Shown here piece after piece: positions 52,815 through 62,146 of a stretch of DNA of 64,000 bases. This DNA comes from Streptomyces sp. NBC_00820 (GTDB lineage Bacteria > Actinomycetota > Actinomycetes > Streptomycetales > Streptomycetaceae), in the NCBI RefSeq assembly GCF_036347055.1, contig NZ_CP108882.1, positions 6,994,001 to 7,058,000 on the forward strand, given 5' to 3'. The notes below the pieces were generated by a model. The model was given only the letters and a program-made list of their open reading frames with translations. It did no database searches and was not told the DNA's origin. The position numbers were made by a program, and so were the translations under genes. How positions within the stretch are numbered: the stretch's first letter is position 1; each line of letters begins with the position of its first letter.

Positions 52815-54194
52815 GTGCCCCCTGCTTCCCCTACCCCCTCCACTTCCCCTACCCCCTCCACTTCCCCCGCCCCCTCCACTTCCCCCGCCCCCTCCGCATC
52901 CCCCGCCCCCTCCGTATCCCCCGCCACCCCCGGTTCCTCCGCCTCCGCCCCTTCCTCCGCCCCTTCCTCCGCGCTCCTCCACCTCGCCGTCGCCCTGGAA
53001 GGCACCGGCTGGCACCCCGCCTCCTGGCGTGAGCCGGTCGCCCGGCCCCGGGAGCTGTTCACCGCCGGGTACTGGGCCGCACTGGTCGCCGAGGCCGAGG
53101 CCGGTCTGCTCGACTTCGTCACCATCGAGGACGAACTGGCCCCGCAGTCCACGCGTTTCCTGGAGCCCGACGCACGCACCGACCAGGTGCGCGGCCGGCT
53201 CGACGCGGTCCTCGTCGCCGCCCGCGTCGCACCGCTCACCCGGCACATAGGCCTGGTCCCGACCGTGGTGGCCACCCACACCGAGCCGTTCCACATCTCC
53301 AAGGCCATCGCGACCCTCGACTACGTCAGCTCCGGCCGCGCGGGCCTGCGAGTGCGGATCAGCGCCCGGCCGGACGAGGCAGCGCACTTCGGCCGCCGCA
53401 CCATCCCCCGCATCGACGCCTACGACAGTCCGGCCGCCCAGGAGGTGGTGACCGATCTGTTCGACGAGGCCGCCGACCACGTGGAGGTGGTCCGCAGGCT
53501 CTGGGACAGCTGGGAGGACGACGCCGAGATCAGGGACGCGGCCACCGGCCGCTTCGTCGACCGGGACAAGCTGCACTACATCGACTTCGAGGGCCGCTTC
53601 TTCAGCGTCAAGGGACCCTCGATCACACCGCGCCCGCCGCAGGGCCAGCCGGTGGTGACCGCGCTCGCCCACCAGACGGTGCCGTACCGGCTGGTGGCCC
53701 GCCAGGCCGACGTCGGCTACGTCACCCCGCACGACACCGCGCAGGCCCGCGCGATCGTCTCCGAGATCCGTGCCGAGCAGGACGCGGCGGGCCGCGCCGA
53801 AGAACCCCTGCACGTCTTCGGCGACCTCGTCGTCTTCCTCGACGACACGGCCGCGGCGGCGGAGGCCCGCAGGGGGCGCCTCGACGCCCTCGCGGGCGAG
53901 CCATACGCCGGTGACGCCCGCGTCTTCACCGGCACCGCCACCCAACTCGCCGACCTGTTGGAGGAGTTCGCGGAGGCGGGGCTCACCGGTTTCCGGCTGC
54001 GACCCGCCGTCGCCGGCCACGACCTGCCCCGCGTCAGCCGGGACCTGGTACCCGAACTGCAGCGCCGGGGCCGCTTCCGTACCGCCTACGAAGCGGGCAC
54101 CCTGCGTGGCCTCCTCGGGCTCGCCCGCCCCGCCAACCGTCACGCCCCCGGGCGCTCGGCTTCGCCCGTGCCCGCGGCGACCCCCGTCGCCTGA
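52815..54194 (+). CDS. LLM-class flavin-dependent monooxygenase (bacterial luciferase-like)
   Basis: A 459-residue protein. Residues ~1-57 are low-complexity Ser/Thr/Pro repeats (STSPAP-type units, from C-rich DNA repeats at 52815-52975), an unusual N-terminus. The TIM-barrel LLM domain follows (LLHLAVALEGTGWHPASW; FVTIEDELAPQ; IGLVPTVVATHTEPFHISKAIATLDYVSSGRAGLRV). Such enzymes use FMNH2 and O2, often for sulfonate desulfonation or related substrates. The GTG at 52815 has AGGAAGG upstream. It forms an operon with the next LLM gene and a putative leader peptide, pointing to sulfur scavenging. Confidence 0.82.
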   Translation: MPPASPTPSTSPTPSTSPAPSTSPAPSASPAPSVSPATPGSSASAPSSAPSSALLHLAVALEGTGWHPASWREPVARPRELFTAGYWAALVAEAEAGLLDFVTIEDELAPQSTRFLEPDARTDQVRGRLDAVLVAARVAPLTRHIGLVPTVVATHTEPFHISKAIATLDYVSSGRAGLRVRISARPDEAAHFGRRTIPRIDAYDSPAAQEVVTDLFDEAADHVEVVRRLWDSWEDDAEIRDAATGRFVDRDKLHYIDFEGRFFSVKGPSITPRPPQGQPVVTALAHQTVPYRLVARQADVGYVTPHDTAQARAIVSEIRAEQDAAGRAEEPLHVFGDLVVFLDDTAAAAEARRGRLDALAGEPYAGDARVFTGTATQLADLLEEFAEAGLTGFRLRPAVAGHDLPRVSRDLVPELQRRGRFRTAYEAGTLRGLLGLARPANRHAPGRSASPVPAATPVA

Positions 54195-54217
54195 GCAGCC
54201 GGAGAGGAACGTACGTC

Positions 54218-55621
54218 ATGAGCAAGCCCAAGAAGCAGATCCATCTCGCCGCGCATTTCCCCGGGGTCAACAACACCACCGTGTGGAGCGACCCGGCGGC
54301 CGGCAGCCATATCGAGTTCAGCTCCTTCGCGCACTTCGCCCGGACCGCCGAACGCGCCAAGTTCGACTTCCTGTTCCTCGCCGAGGGCCTGCGGCTGCGC
54401 GAACAGGGCGGCGAGATATACGACCTGGACGTCGTCGGCCGCCCCGACACCTTCACCGTCCTCACCGCGCTGGCCGCCGTCACCGAACACCTCGGCCTGA
54501 CCGGCACCATCAACTCCACCTTCAACGAGCCGTACGAGGTGGCCCGCCAGTTCGCCTCCCTGGACCACCTCTCCGGCGGCCGCGCCGCCTGGAACGTGGT
54601 CACCTCCTGGGACGCCTTCACCGGCGAGAACTTCCGCCGCGGCGGCTTCCTGCCGCAGGAGGAGCGCTACTCCCGCGCCCGGGAGTTCCTGGCCACCGCG
54701 AACGAACTCTTCGACTCCTGGCGCGGCGACGAGATCCTCGCCGACCAGGCGACCGGCACCTTCCTCGCGGACGCCGAGGCGGGCGCCTTCGCGCACCGAG
54801 GACAGCACTTCGACATCCACGGCCGCTTCAACGTCCCCCGCTCCCCCCAGGGCCGCCCGGTCGTCTTCCAGGCCGGCGACTCCGACGAGGGCCGCGAGTT
54901 CGCCGCCGCCGACGCCGACGCGATCTTCAGCCGGTACGCCACCCTCGACGAGGGCAAGGCCTTCTACGCGGACGTCAAGGGCCGGCTCGCCCGGTACGGC
55001 CGCCGGCCCGACCAGCTCCTCATCCTGCCCGCCGCCACCTTCGTCCTCGGCGACACCGACGACGAGGCCGCCGAGCTGGCCGGCGAGGTGCGGCGGCAGC
55101 AGGTCAGCGGAGCCACCGCCCTCAAGCACCTGGAGTTCGTCTGGAACCGCGACCTGTCGGCGTACGATCCGGAGGGCCCGCTGCCCGACGTCGACCCGGT
55201 GGTCGCCGAGGAGCACATCTCACGCGGGCGCGCCCAGGTGCGGATGTACCGCGACCCCGTCGCCATCGCCCGCGAATGGCGCGAGCTGGCCGAGGCCAAC
55301 AAGTGGTCCATCCGCGACCTGGTCATCAACACCGGCAACCGGCAGACCTTCGTGGGCTCCCCGGCCACCGTCGCCCGCACCATCGACGCGTTCGTGCAGG
55401 CGGACGCCGCCGACGGCTTCATCCTCGTCCCGCACATCACGCCCGGCGGCCTCGACGTCTTCGCCGACCAGGTCGTCCCGATCCTCCAGGAGCAGGGCGT
55501 CTTCCGCGCCGACTACGAGGGCACCACCCTGCGCGATCATCTCGGTCTCGCCCACCCCGACGCGGACGCCGGCGCCGGGCGGCGGGGGCGGGGGCGGCTC
55601 GCCGAGGCCGCGGCCACGTGA
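54218..55621 (+). CDS. NtaA/SnaA/DszA-family flavin monooxygenase
   Basis: A 467-residue LLM oxygenase (KQIHLAAHFPGVNNTTVW; DFLFLAEGLRLREQGGEI; SGGRAAWNVVTSWDAFTGENF), of the two-component FMNH2-dependent group that includes nitrilotriacetate, pristinamycin and dibenzothiophene monooxygenases. A separate flavin reductase is needed and is not in the window. GGAGAGG lies 8 bp before the ATG and it follows the first LLM gene after 23 bp. Probable role: oxygenation of a sulfur- or nitrogen-containing nutrient. Confidence 0.9.
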   Translation: MSKPKKQIHLAAHFPGVNNTTVWSDPAAGSHIEFSSFAHFARTAERAKFDFLFLAEGLRLREQGGEIYDLDVVGRPDTFTVLTALAAVTEHLGLTGTINSTFNEPYEVARQFASLDHLSGGRAAWNVVTSWDAFTGENFRRGGFLPQEERYSRAREFLATANELFDSWRGDEILADQATGTFLADAEAGAFAHRGQHFDIHGRFNVPRSPQGRPVVFQAGDSDEGREFAAADADAIFSRYATLDEGKAFYADVKGRLARYGRRPDQLLILPAATFVLGDTDDEAAELAGEVRRQQVSGATALKHLEFVWNRDLSAYDPEGPLPDVDPVVAEEHISRGRAQVRMYRDPVAIAREWRELAEANKWSIRDLVINTGNRQTFVGSPATVARTIDAFVQADAADGFILVPHITPGGLDVFADQVVPILQEQGVFRADYEGTTLRDHLGLAHPDADAGAGRRGRGRLAEAAAT

Positions 55622-55908
55622 ATCCGCCGGGTCCCCTTCCGGTGACCGCGGGGCCGGTCCCGGCGCGCAGTGCGGTCGGGAGGGCCGCCACGTCCGCCCG
55701 GTTCTGAGGCCGGGGCACAAGGTACCCGCGGCACACCGGTGTGGCGGCGAAACGTCTCCCTCCCCCGAAGGAGGCGTTCCGCCGCCGTCCCCCGGTGCCG
55801 GACTGCGGTTCCGAGAGCAAGAATGCCGTCCAAGGGGAGGGCGGCACCTGAGTCGGGGGCTACTCAAGTCGCCCTGTATCAGAACTGAGTAGGCGCACTC
55901 CTGTTGAT
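55622..55908. other. Gap between LLM operon and LuxR gene
   Basis: It contains an imperfect hairpin at 55746-55774 (AACGTCTCC...GGAGGCGTT, one mismatch) that likely terminates the LLM operon. Right of it is a G/C-poor control zone with the dyad listed at 55860-55892. No gene. Confidence 0.55.
55860..55892. promoter_or_regulatory. Dyad CTACTCA/TGAGTAG upstream of LuxR gene
   Basis: Two 7-bp arms (55860-55866, 55886-55892) spaced by 19 nt lie just before the start codon. Such spacing suits a dimeric regulator, perhaps autoregulation. A TATCAG-like -10 falls in the spacer. No ribosome site precedes the GTG, so leaderless translation is possible. Confidence 0.5.
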
Positions 55909-57774
55909 GTGACGACTTACGAACAGGACGCCAAGACGCTGGAACTGCCCTGGCCGTTCACCGGCCGGGAGGACGAACTGGAGCTGGTCCGCCGCTCGCT
56001 CACCGCTGGACGGCACGGCATCGTGGTGACCGGACCGGCGGGCTGCGGCAAGACCCGGCTGATCACCGAGGCGCTCCGGGGCACCGACCGCGCCCGGGTG
56101 ACCGGCACCCCCGAGACCCGCGGACTGCCCTTCGCGGCCTTCGCCCACCTGCTGCCCGAAGCGGTCTCGCTGCACCGCGCGGTCCAGCTCCTGCGCGGCG
56201 TACGGCTTCTCGTCGTCGACGACGCCCATCTGCTCGACGAGGCCTCGGCCGCGCTCGTCCACCAGCTCGCCGCGCACGGCAGCACCCGGCTGGTCGTGGT
56301 GGCCGCGGACGGAGCTCCGGCGCCGGAGGCGGTGTCCCGGCTGTGGACCGGGGAGCTGCTGCCCCGCCTGCCGCTGGAGCCGCTGCCCCGCGAGGACACC
56401 GCCCAGCTCCTCGCCACCGCCGGCCTGGAACCCCTCACCGTGGCCCGCCTGCACCGGCTGTGCCGGGGCGATCTGCGGCTGCTGCGCGAACTGCTGGGCG
56501 CCCTGCGGGAGTCCGGGCGACTGCGCCGCGGCGCCGGCGGGGAGGAGTGGGCCTGGCGCGGTCCGGTCCCCGTCACCGCGACCGTACGGGGCCGTCTGTC
56601 CGCCGTGCTGGACCGGTCCGGACCCGGTGAACGCGAGACGCTCGACCGCCTCGCCTTCGCCGAGCCCCTGCCGGTCCCCCTGGACGATCTGGACCTGCGC
56701 GTGCTGGAGGAGCTGGAGACGGACGGGCTGATCCACGTCGACGACCGCGGCGGTGTCACCCTGGCCCACCCGCTGCACGGCCCCGTCCTGCGCGCCACCG
56801 CCGGACGGCTGCGGGCACACCGGCTGACGATGGCGCCGGACCGGTGCGGCCCCGCGCTGGAGGCCGAACGGACGGAGATCGTACGGCGCTGGGAGCTGGA
56901 CCTGGTGACGGCCGTGCCGACCCCGGTGGGGGACTGGCTGCTGTCCGAGGAACTCCCGGTGCCCGCCCCCTACGCCGCCGTACGCGCGCGGTACGCCCGG
57001 CTGCGGGGCGAACTGCGGGAGGCGGCGGCCTGGGCGTGGGAGGGACTGCGGGGGGCACCGGGGGACACGGCCTGCGCGGCCGAATTCCGGCTCACATACG
57101 GGCAGTTGGGGGAGGGCGCCGGGGATGGCGGGGACGGCGGGGGCGGGGGCGGGGACGGGGTGTGGGCCGCGGCCGCCCGCGGCGACCTCGACGGCGCGGT
57201 TGCCGGCATCGCCGGGATCAGTGGGGACGCCGGGGGCACCAGCGGTGCCGGGGGCGCCGGGGACGACGTCTTCGCGCTCTACGACGCCGTGCGCCTCGGG
57301 TCGCCCGAGCGGGTCGCCGGACGGCTGCCGGCCCACGGGGTGTTCGCCCGGCACGCGCAGGCGCTCGTCCGGGCCGACGGACACGAGCTGGACCGGGTGG
57401 CCGAGGAGCTGGCGGAGCGCGGCTTCGTGCTCTTCGCGGCGGAGGCGTGCGCCCAGGCCGTGCGCGCCCACCGTGACCCGCGCGCCGCCCGGCTCTCCCG
57501 CACGCGCGCGGTCGCGCTGGCCCGGCGCTGCCAGGGAGCCCGTACCCCGGCCCTGTCCGGCCTCGTCCTCGGCGAACTGACCGCCCGCCAACGGCAGATC
57601 GTCACCCTCGCGGCTGCGGGCCTCAGCAACCGGCAGATCGCCGAACGCCTGACCCTGTCCGTCCGCACCGTCGGCAACCACCTGTACAGCGCCTACACCC
57701 GGCTCGGCGCCAGCGACCGGGGCGCGCTGCCCTGGCTGACGGATCCGGCGGAGGTGGAGGCGAGGTCGGCGTAG
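55909..57774 (+). CDS. LuxR-family regulator with N-terminal ATPase domain
   Basis: A 621-residue protein. Walker A GPAGCGKT (residues 42-49) and LLVVDDAHLLDE (Walker B) define an AAA-like/STAND ATPase, and a C-terminal LuxR HTH (ELTARQRQIVTLAAAGLSNRQIAERL, about 555-580) binds DNA. It is shorter than typical LAL regulators (~900), lacking part of the TPR arm. A Gly-rich insert lies near residue 405. It is a pathway-type activator; the neighbouring LLM genes or itself may be targets. Confidence 0.87.
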   Translation: MTTYEQDAKTLELPWPFTGREDELELVRRSLTAGRHGIVVTGPAGCGKTRLITEALRGTDRARVTGTPETRGLPFAAFAHLLPEAVSLHRAVQLLRGVRLLVVDDAHLLDEASAALVHQLAAHGSTRLVVVAADGAPAPEAVSRLWTGELLPRLPLEPLPREDTAQLLATAGLEPLTVARLHRLCRGDLRLLRELLGALRESGRLRRGAGGEEWAWRGPVPVTATVRGRLSAVLDRSGPGERETLDRLAFAEPLPVPLDDLDLRVLEELETDGLIHVDDRGGVTLAHPLHGPVLRATAGRLRAHRLTMAPDRCGPALEAERTEIVRRWELDLVTAVPTPVGDWLLSEELPVPAPYAAVRARYARLRGELREAAAWAWEGLRGAPGDTACAAEFRLTYGQLGEGAGDGGDGGGGGGDGVWAAAARGDLDGAVAGIAGISGDAGGTSGAGGAGDDVFALYDAVRLGSPERVAGRLPAHGVFARHAQALVRADGHELDRVAEELAERGFVLFAAEACAQAVRAHRDPRAARLSRTRAVALARRCQGARTPALSGLVLGELTARQRQIVTLAAAGLSNRQIAERLTLSVRTVGNHLYSAYTRLGASDRGALPWLTDPAEVEARSA

Positions 57775-57786
57775 CGGACGCGCGGA

Positions 57787-58380
57787 CTATCGGCCGAGTC
57801 GGCGCGAGCACGCCTCCCACGCCGTCGGCGACATCAGATCGCGCGCGCTGCGGAACAAGCGGTGCAGCGCGGGGCCGTAGCGGTCCGCCAGCTCGGCGTT
57901 GTGGGCGAACACGTCGAGTTCGTTAGCGGCCGTGATGTCGAGGAAGGCGCGCACGTCCGCGTCCGCGGGGACGTGCTCCCGGCCGGTGAAACGGTCACGG
58001 AAGACGACCGGCCGGGCGCCGTCGAAACGCGGGTACACGACCTCACGGTCACAGCTCGCGTAGAGGTGGACCAGCGCCTCCGCCCGCTCACCGATCAGCT
58101 CGGCCAGCGTGCCGCGCTCGGCGACGTCCAGGAGGGTCCGGTCGAACCCGTCCGTGCCGTATGCCGCGTGGCACAGCCCGGCGACCTGGACGGCAGGGTC
58201 GGCGCCCCACTCGTCCAGGACCCGTGCGACGCGGTTCAGGTGCTCCAGCAGTGTTCCCCCCGGGTGGGGCATCCCGGCCGCGCCTCGGACGCGCAGGAAG
58301 TACTGGATCCCGGGCGTCGACGCCGGACAACCGGGCCCGTCGTCCGCGGAGTTGTTCTCTGATGGGGCGAACGGTCGCAT
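57787..58380 (-). CDS. DUF6817-like HD-superfamily protein
   Basis: A 197-residue protein with LLEHLNRVARVLDEWGADPAVQVAGLCHAAYG, which resembles the metal-binding HD-type motif of DUF6817 proteins. AGGAGG precedes ATG 58380; the frame upstream is unsupported. It might be a metal-dependent phosphohydrolase, but key residues are not proved. It converges with the LuxR gene with only 12 bp between stops. Confidence 0.75.
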   Translation of the reverse strand: MRPFAPSENNSADDGPGCPASTPGIQYFLRVRGAAGMPHPGGTLLEHLNRVARVLDEWGADPAVQVAGLCHAAYGTDGFDRTLLDVAERGTLAELIGERAEALVHLYASCDREVVYPRFDGARPVVFRDRFTGREHVPADADVRAFLDITAANELDVFAHNAELADRYGPALHRLFRSARDLMSPTAWEACSRRLGR

Positions 58381-58604
58381 CAGACCTCCTCGTCGGCGCG
58401 GTGGCCGGCCGTGCCGGGTCGTATCAGGGTCGGGCCGGGCGGGGCTGTGCCGTGCCATGCCGTGCCGGGGCGGCGGCGTCGGTGTCGCGTCGCCGTTCAG
58501 GACGGCGGCCCAAGGCTAGCCGGTCATCGTTTCGCGCAGAGGGCTGATGACCGACAGCGGCAGGCGGGACTTCGCGGACACAGCCTTCCGATCCGCCGGA
58601 CAGG

Positions 58605-59039
58605 TCACTTGCCTCGTGTCAGGGCCTTGACCTCCGGAGGCAGGCTGCCAGCGGGCTGGACGGCGAGGAGCATGACCTCGTCCGAGGTGTACCGCATCGC
58701 GATGGCGATACGTGGATCCAAGCCGTCGACGGTATAGGCCGTGGTCGGTTCGTGCCCTGCGGCATTGTCGTCGTGGCCCGGTGTGTCGTCGCAGGGCGGG
58801 AACTCGGCGGGGCCGAGTGCTTTGCCCACGGTGAAGTCGACGTTGGCCACCTGCGTATAGGTGCGTCCCCCGTACACGGCGGCGATCGCGCATGACCCTT
58901 CGGCCTCCCCGCCACCGCCCTGTGCTGAACAGGCGGTGGTCAGCGCGGCCACGACCATGACCATGCCCGAGTACAACGGCAGCCGCCGCGACCGCGTCGA
59001 CATGTCGGCGTCGCGTCGGCGTGACATTCTGATTCGCAT
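58605..59039 (-). CDS. Small secreted lipoprotein (DUF6281-like)
   Basis: A 144-residue protein. After a basic N-terminus with several possible starts (AAGGAG supports ATG 59039), a hydrophobic helix ends in the lipobox ALTTACSA. The mature part (SCAIAAVYGGRTYTQV; FPPCDDTPG; YTVDGLDPRIAIAMR) matches the layout of DUF6281-type exported proteins, with a likely disulfide. Function unknown. Confidence 0.7.
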   Translation of the reverse strand: MRIRMSRRRDADMSTRSRRLPLYSGMVMVVAALTTACSAQGGGGEAEGSCAIAAVYGGRTYTQVANVDFTVGKALGPAEFPPCDDTPGHDDNAAGHEPTTAYTVDGLDPRIAIAMRYTSDEVMLLAVQPAGSLPPEVKALTRGK

Positions 59040-59216
59040 CAGTGGGCTCCTTCTGGAGCGTGCGCGCTCCGTCTCACCGGGTGCCGCGTAACCCATGGGG
59101 CGTGCGGGCCCCGGGCGCGTCTCCCGATCAGTTCATGACCATGACGGAGCTCGGGGCGAACCGGTTCGTTCCGCTTTCGGTGACTCGCCCTTCTCACATG
59201 ATCCGAACGAGAGGCC

Positions 59217-61880
59217 CTATGCCGCGCCGAACGCCGCGAACGCCCAGCCCGTCGCCTGGTGGACCGCGTCCCCGGGCTGGGCCGCCCGGGCGTCGCGCAG
59301 CGCCTCGGCCAGGGAGAGGCCCGCGTCCAGGCCCTTGTGCAGGGCGAGCATGAGCGGGACCACGGCCGCGTCGTTCACCGGCGCGCTGCTGGCCACCACC
59401 CCGGCCGTGCCCAGGGGGAGCAACGCGGTGACGAGGCCGAGGAGTTCGTCGGCGCCCACCGAGGCCAGGCGGGCGGTGTCGCAGCTGGAGAGGATGATGC
59501 GGTAGGGGCTTCGGGTGAGACGCTCGAAGTCGTGGACGATGAGGGGGCCGTCGGCCATCCGCAGGGCGGAGAACAGGGGGCTGTCGGCGCGGAAGGTGCC
59601 GTGCGCGGCGAGGTGGGCGAGGGCCGCGCCGTCCAGTTCCGCCAGGACGCGCGGGACCTGCGCGGCCTCGCCCTCCAGCACGGTCGCGCCGGCGTCCCGG
59701 GCGGCGAGACCGGGTACCTCCGCGCCGCCCGTCGCGAGACCGGGGCCGCGTACCAGGACGTGCCGGCCGCCCGGCGGGGGCTCGGTCTCGCGGGCGCGCA
59801 GCCAGCTGCCCGCCGACGGGGAGACGCTGAGCACCCGGTCGCGCAGCGCGGGCAGCAGGGCCCACGGCACCCGGTGCAGCGCGCCCGGCGGCACGATCAC
59901 CACCGGCCCGGAGCCGAGGTGGGCGGCCGCCCCGGCCAGCAGCAGCTCCTCCAGGCGCCGCCCGGCCGCGGCGACCAGCGGCAGCCGGGCCTCGCCGCCC
60001 GGGTGCGCCAGCCGCCGCAGCCCGGCCTGGACGTGCTCCGCCTCGGCCACCGCCTCGTCGAGCGCCCCGCCCGCGAACCGCCGTACCCGGCCGTGGGCAC
60101 AGAGCAGGACGTGCACCCGCCCGTTCACCACGGCGAGTTCGACCAGCCGCGTCCCGCCGAGCCGGTCGAGCAGGCGGCCGGTGTCGAAGCGGTCGCCGCC
60201 GCCCGGGACGTCGCCGCGTATGTGGTGGGTGCGGGAGCGGATCTCCCGCTCCAGCCGCCGCTGTTCGCGTTCCAGCGCCGGCATCGGGCGGCCCTCGCCG
60301 CGTGCCGCCTCCGCGCGCGCGGCGATCTCCCGGTAGGCGGTGAGGCTGCCGAGGAGGACCGGGTCGGCGGGCGGCCGGGCGGGCGGTGCGGACAGTACGG
60401 TCGCCCGCCAGCGCTCGCTCCACTCCAGCAGCCGCCGGGGGCTGCCCTGGGCGAGGCTCGCCTCCTGCGCCAGCGCGGCGAGTTCGGCGCCCTGCGCGGT
60501 GGCGCGGGCCCGCAGTTCGGAGGCGCCGAGGGTCATCCGGTGGTCGTCGAGGACGTCCAGGCCCCGCCGGCACGCCTGCAGCACCCCGCGCGCGGAACCC
60601 GCCGACCGGGCCCGCAAGGCCTGTGCCGCCCAGCCCGTCATACGGGCCTGCGGAGGTCCGCCGCGGCGGCTGCGCGCGGCCGCAGCCAGGTGCCGTTCCG
60701 CGTCCTGCGGACGGCCCAGTGCGAGCGCGACACGCCCGGCGAGCAGCGAGGCCTCGGAGGCGGCGGGTGAGCCGAAGGAGGCCAGCCGCTCCGCCACCGC
60801 CGCCGCGTCGGCGACCAGACGGCCCGAGCCGCGCCCGGCCGCCCCGCGCGCCTCGGTCAGCACGAGCCGGGCGTGCGCCTCCCACCACGTCCGCCGCTGC
60901 CCCGCGAACAGTCGTACGGCGTCGGCCGCGCGGGCGATTGCGGTGTGCGGGTCGCCGGCCGAACGGGCGGCCAGTGCCGCGGCGAGCAGCAGTTCGGCCT
61001 TGCGTGTCGACTGGCCGCCGATCCGGTCCAGTTGCGCGATGGCCGTGTCCGCCTCGGTCAGTGCCTCCGGGGCGAGTCCGGCCGCCATCAGCACCTCGCA
61101 CCGCCGGATGGACAGCATGAACGTCGGCGTGGCCAGCTTGGCGTACCGCTCCTCCGCCTCGTCCAGCAGGCGCAGCGCCGCCGGGATGTCCCCGGAGCGG
61201 AACGCGGCCAGGCCCCGGCTCTCCACCGCGTCCGCCTTGTCGTGCTCCTGGCCCGTGGTCTCCCACAGCCGTTCGGCCGCCGTGAAGTCCGCGTCGGCGC
61301 GGTCCACGGCGCCCACCGCCAGATGCACCGTGGCCCGCAGGGTCAGCGCCCGCGCGGTCCAGATGTCGTCCCCTGCCTGGCGCAGCACGGGCAGCGCCCG
61401 GCGTACGTCCTCCAGCGACTCCCGGTGCCGGCCCAGCACCCACCACACATAGGCCCGCCGGTACAGCACCCGCGCCCGGGTGTGTCCCGTGCCCCGTGCC
61501 ACCCCGCGCTCGAAGGACACCAGTCCCTGCCGGGTGCGCCCGGCGTGCACCAGCGCGACCCCCAGCGTCGCCAGCACATCGGCCTCCCGCTCGGCCGACT
61601 CGGCGCGCGCGGAGAGGTCCCGGGCCCGGCGCAGATGGTTCAGCGCGGTCCGCATGTCGCCGAAGTCGCGCTCCCAGATACCGAGTACCTGATGGGCGAC
61701 CCCGGCGTGCAGTGGTGACGCGCCGGCGCGCAGGATCTGCTCGGCGCGTGCCCGGGCCTCGGCCGGATCGGCGAAGACCATCGGCAGCAGCTCGAGTACC
61801 GGCTCGCTTCCCGCTGTCACTCCTCGCATGGTAGCGGCCTGCGCAGACCCGTCACACGGGTTCTCCGCCGTCCCGTTCAT
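59217..61880 (-). CDS. TPR-CHAT caspase-like protein
   Basis: An 887-residue protein. Residues ~30-520 are TPR-like helical repeats (e.g. ALNHLRRARDLSARAE, RGLVSFERG-type units). The C-terminal ~300 residues are a CHAT domain, a caspase-fold peptidase: catalytic His near residue 760 (HLAAHGTF) and Cys near 800 (IILSSCDTA). CHAT proteases with TPR partners are activated by ligand or protein binding and cut a specific partner; some trigger cell death or immunity. The start is uncertain: ATG 61880 has a weak ribosome site, and a downstream ATG at 61826 or the GTG 15 bp after it are alternatives. It is divergent from a subtilase and next to an ECF sigma factor gene. Confidence 0.85.
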   Translation of the reverse strand: MNGTAENPCDGSAQAATMRGVTAGSEPVLELLPMVFADPAEARARAEQILRAGASPLHAGVAHQVLGIWERDFGDMRTALNHLRRARDLSARAESAEREADVLATLGVALVHAGRTRQGLVSFERGVARGTGHTRARVLYRRAYVWWVLGRHRESLEDVRRALPVLRQAGDDIWTARALTLRATVHLAVGAVDRADADFTAAERLWETTGQEHDKADAVESRGLAAFRSGDIPAALRLLDEAEERYAKLATPTFMLSIRRCEVLMAAGLAPEALTEADTAIAQLDRIGGQSTRKAELLLAAALAARSAGDPHTAIARAADAVRLFAGQRRTWWEAHARLVLTEARGAAGRGSGRLVADAAAVAERLASFGSPAASEASLLAGRVALALGRPQDAERHLAAAARSRRGGPPQARMTGWAAQALRARSAGSARGVLQACRRGLDVLDDHRMTLGASELRARATAQGAELAALAQEASLAQGSPRRLLEWSERWRATVLSAPPARPPADPVLLGSLTAYREIAARAEAARGEGRPMPALEREQRRLEREIRSRTHHIRGDVPGGGDRFDTGRLLDRLGGTRLVELAVVNGRVHVLLCAHGRVRRFAGGALDEAVAEAEHVQAGLRRLAHPGGEARLPLVAAAGRRLEELLLAGAAAHLGSGPVVIVPPGALHRVPWALLPALRDRVLSVSPSAGSWLRARETEPPPGGRHVLVRGPGLATGGAEVPGLAARDAGATVLEGEAAQVPRVLAELDGAALAHLAAHGTFRADSPLFSALRMADGPLIVHDFERLTRSPYRIILSSCDTARLASVGADELLGLVTALLPLGTAGVVASSAPVNDAAVVPLMLALHKGLDAGLSLAEALRDARAAQPGDAVHQATGWAFAAFGAA

Positions 61881-62016
61881 CCACGTCCGCCGTACCCGTC
61901 ATCCGTGTCCGCCGTGTCCGTTGTGCGCACCCGCCGTACCTGTCATCCGTGTCCGCCGTGTCCGTTGTGCGCACCCGCCGTACCTGTCATCCGCGTCCGC
62001 CGTACCGGTCGTGCGG
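61881..62016. repeat. 44-bp tandem repeats in the CHAT-subtilase gap
   Basis: Two full copies (61903-61946, 61947-61990) and partial copies on both sides. The unit is not a multiple of three and the tract is non-coding. It may affect promoter spacing between the divergent genes. Confidence 0.85.
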
Positions 62017-62091
62017 GTGTGTCCGACGTGCCGGCCACGCCGCCGTACCCGTCCTTTCGCTGTACGCGTCCCGCCCGCGGGATGTATCAAT

Positions 62092-62126
62092 CGGTCGTCC
62101 GGCGACTCTGAACTGTCGGACGACCG
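62092..62126. promoter_or_regulatory. 10-bp inverted repeat before the subtilase gene
   Basis: Perfect arms CGGTCGTCCG (62092-62101) and CGGACGACCG (62117-62126) separated by 15 nt, 20 bp before the subtilase ATG. A candidate operator or 5' hairpin. Confidence 0.65.
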
Positions 62127-62146
62127 GTTCCGGGGGAGGACACAGC

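Noticed and set aside
61903..61990. CRISPR array
   Set aside because: The 44-bp units are directly adjacent with no spacers, and no cas genes are present.
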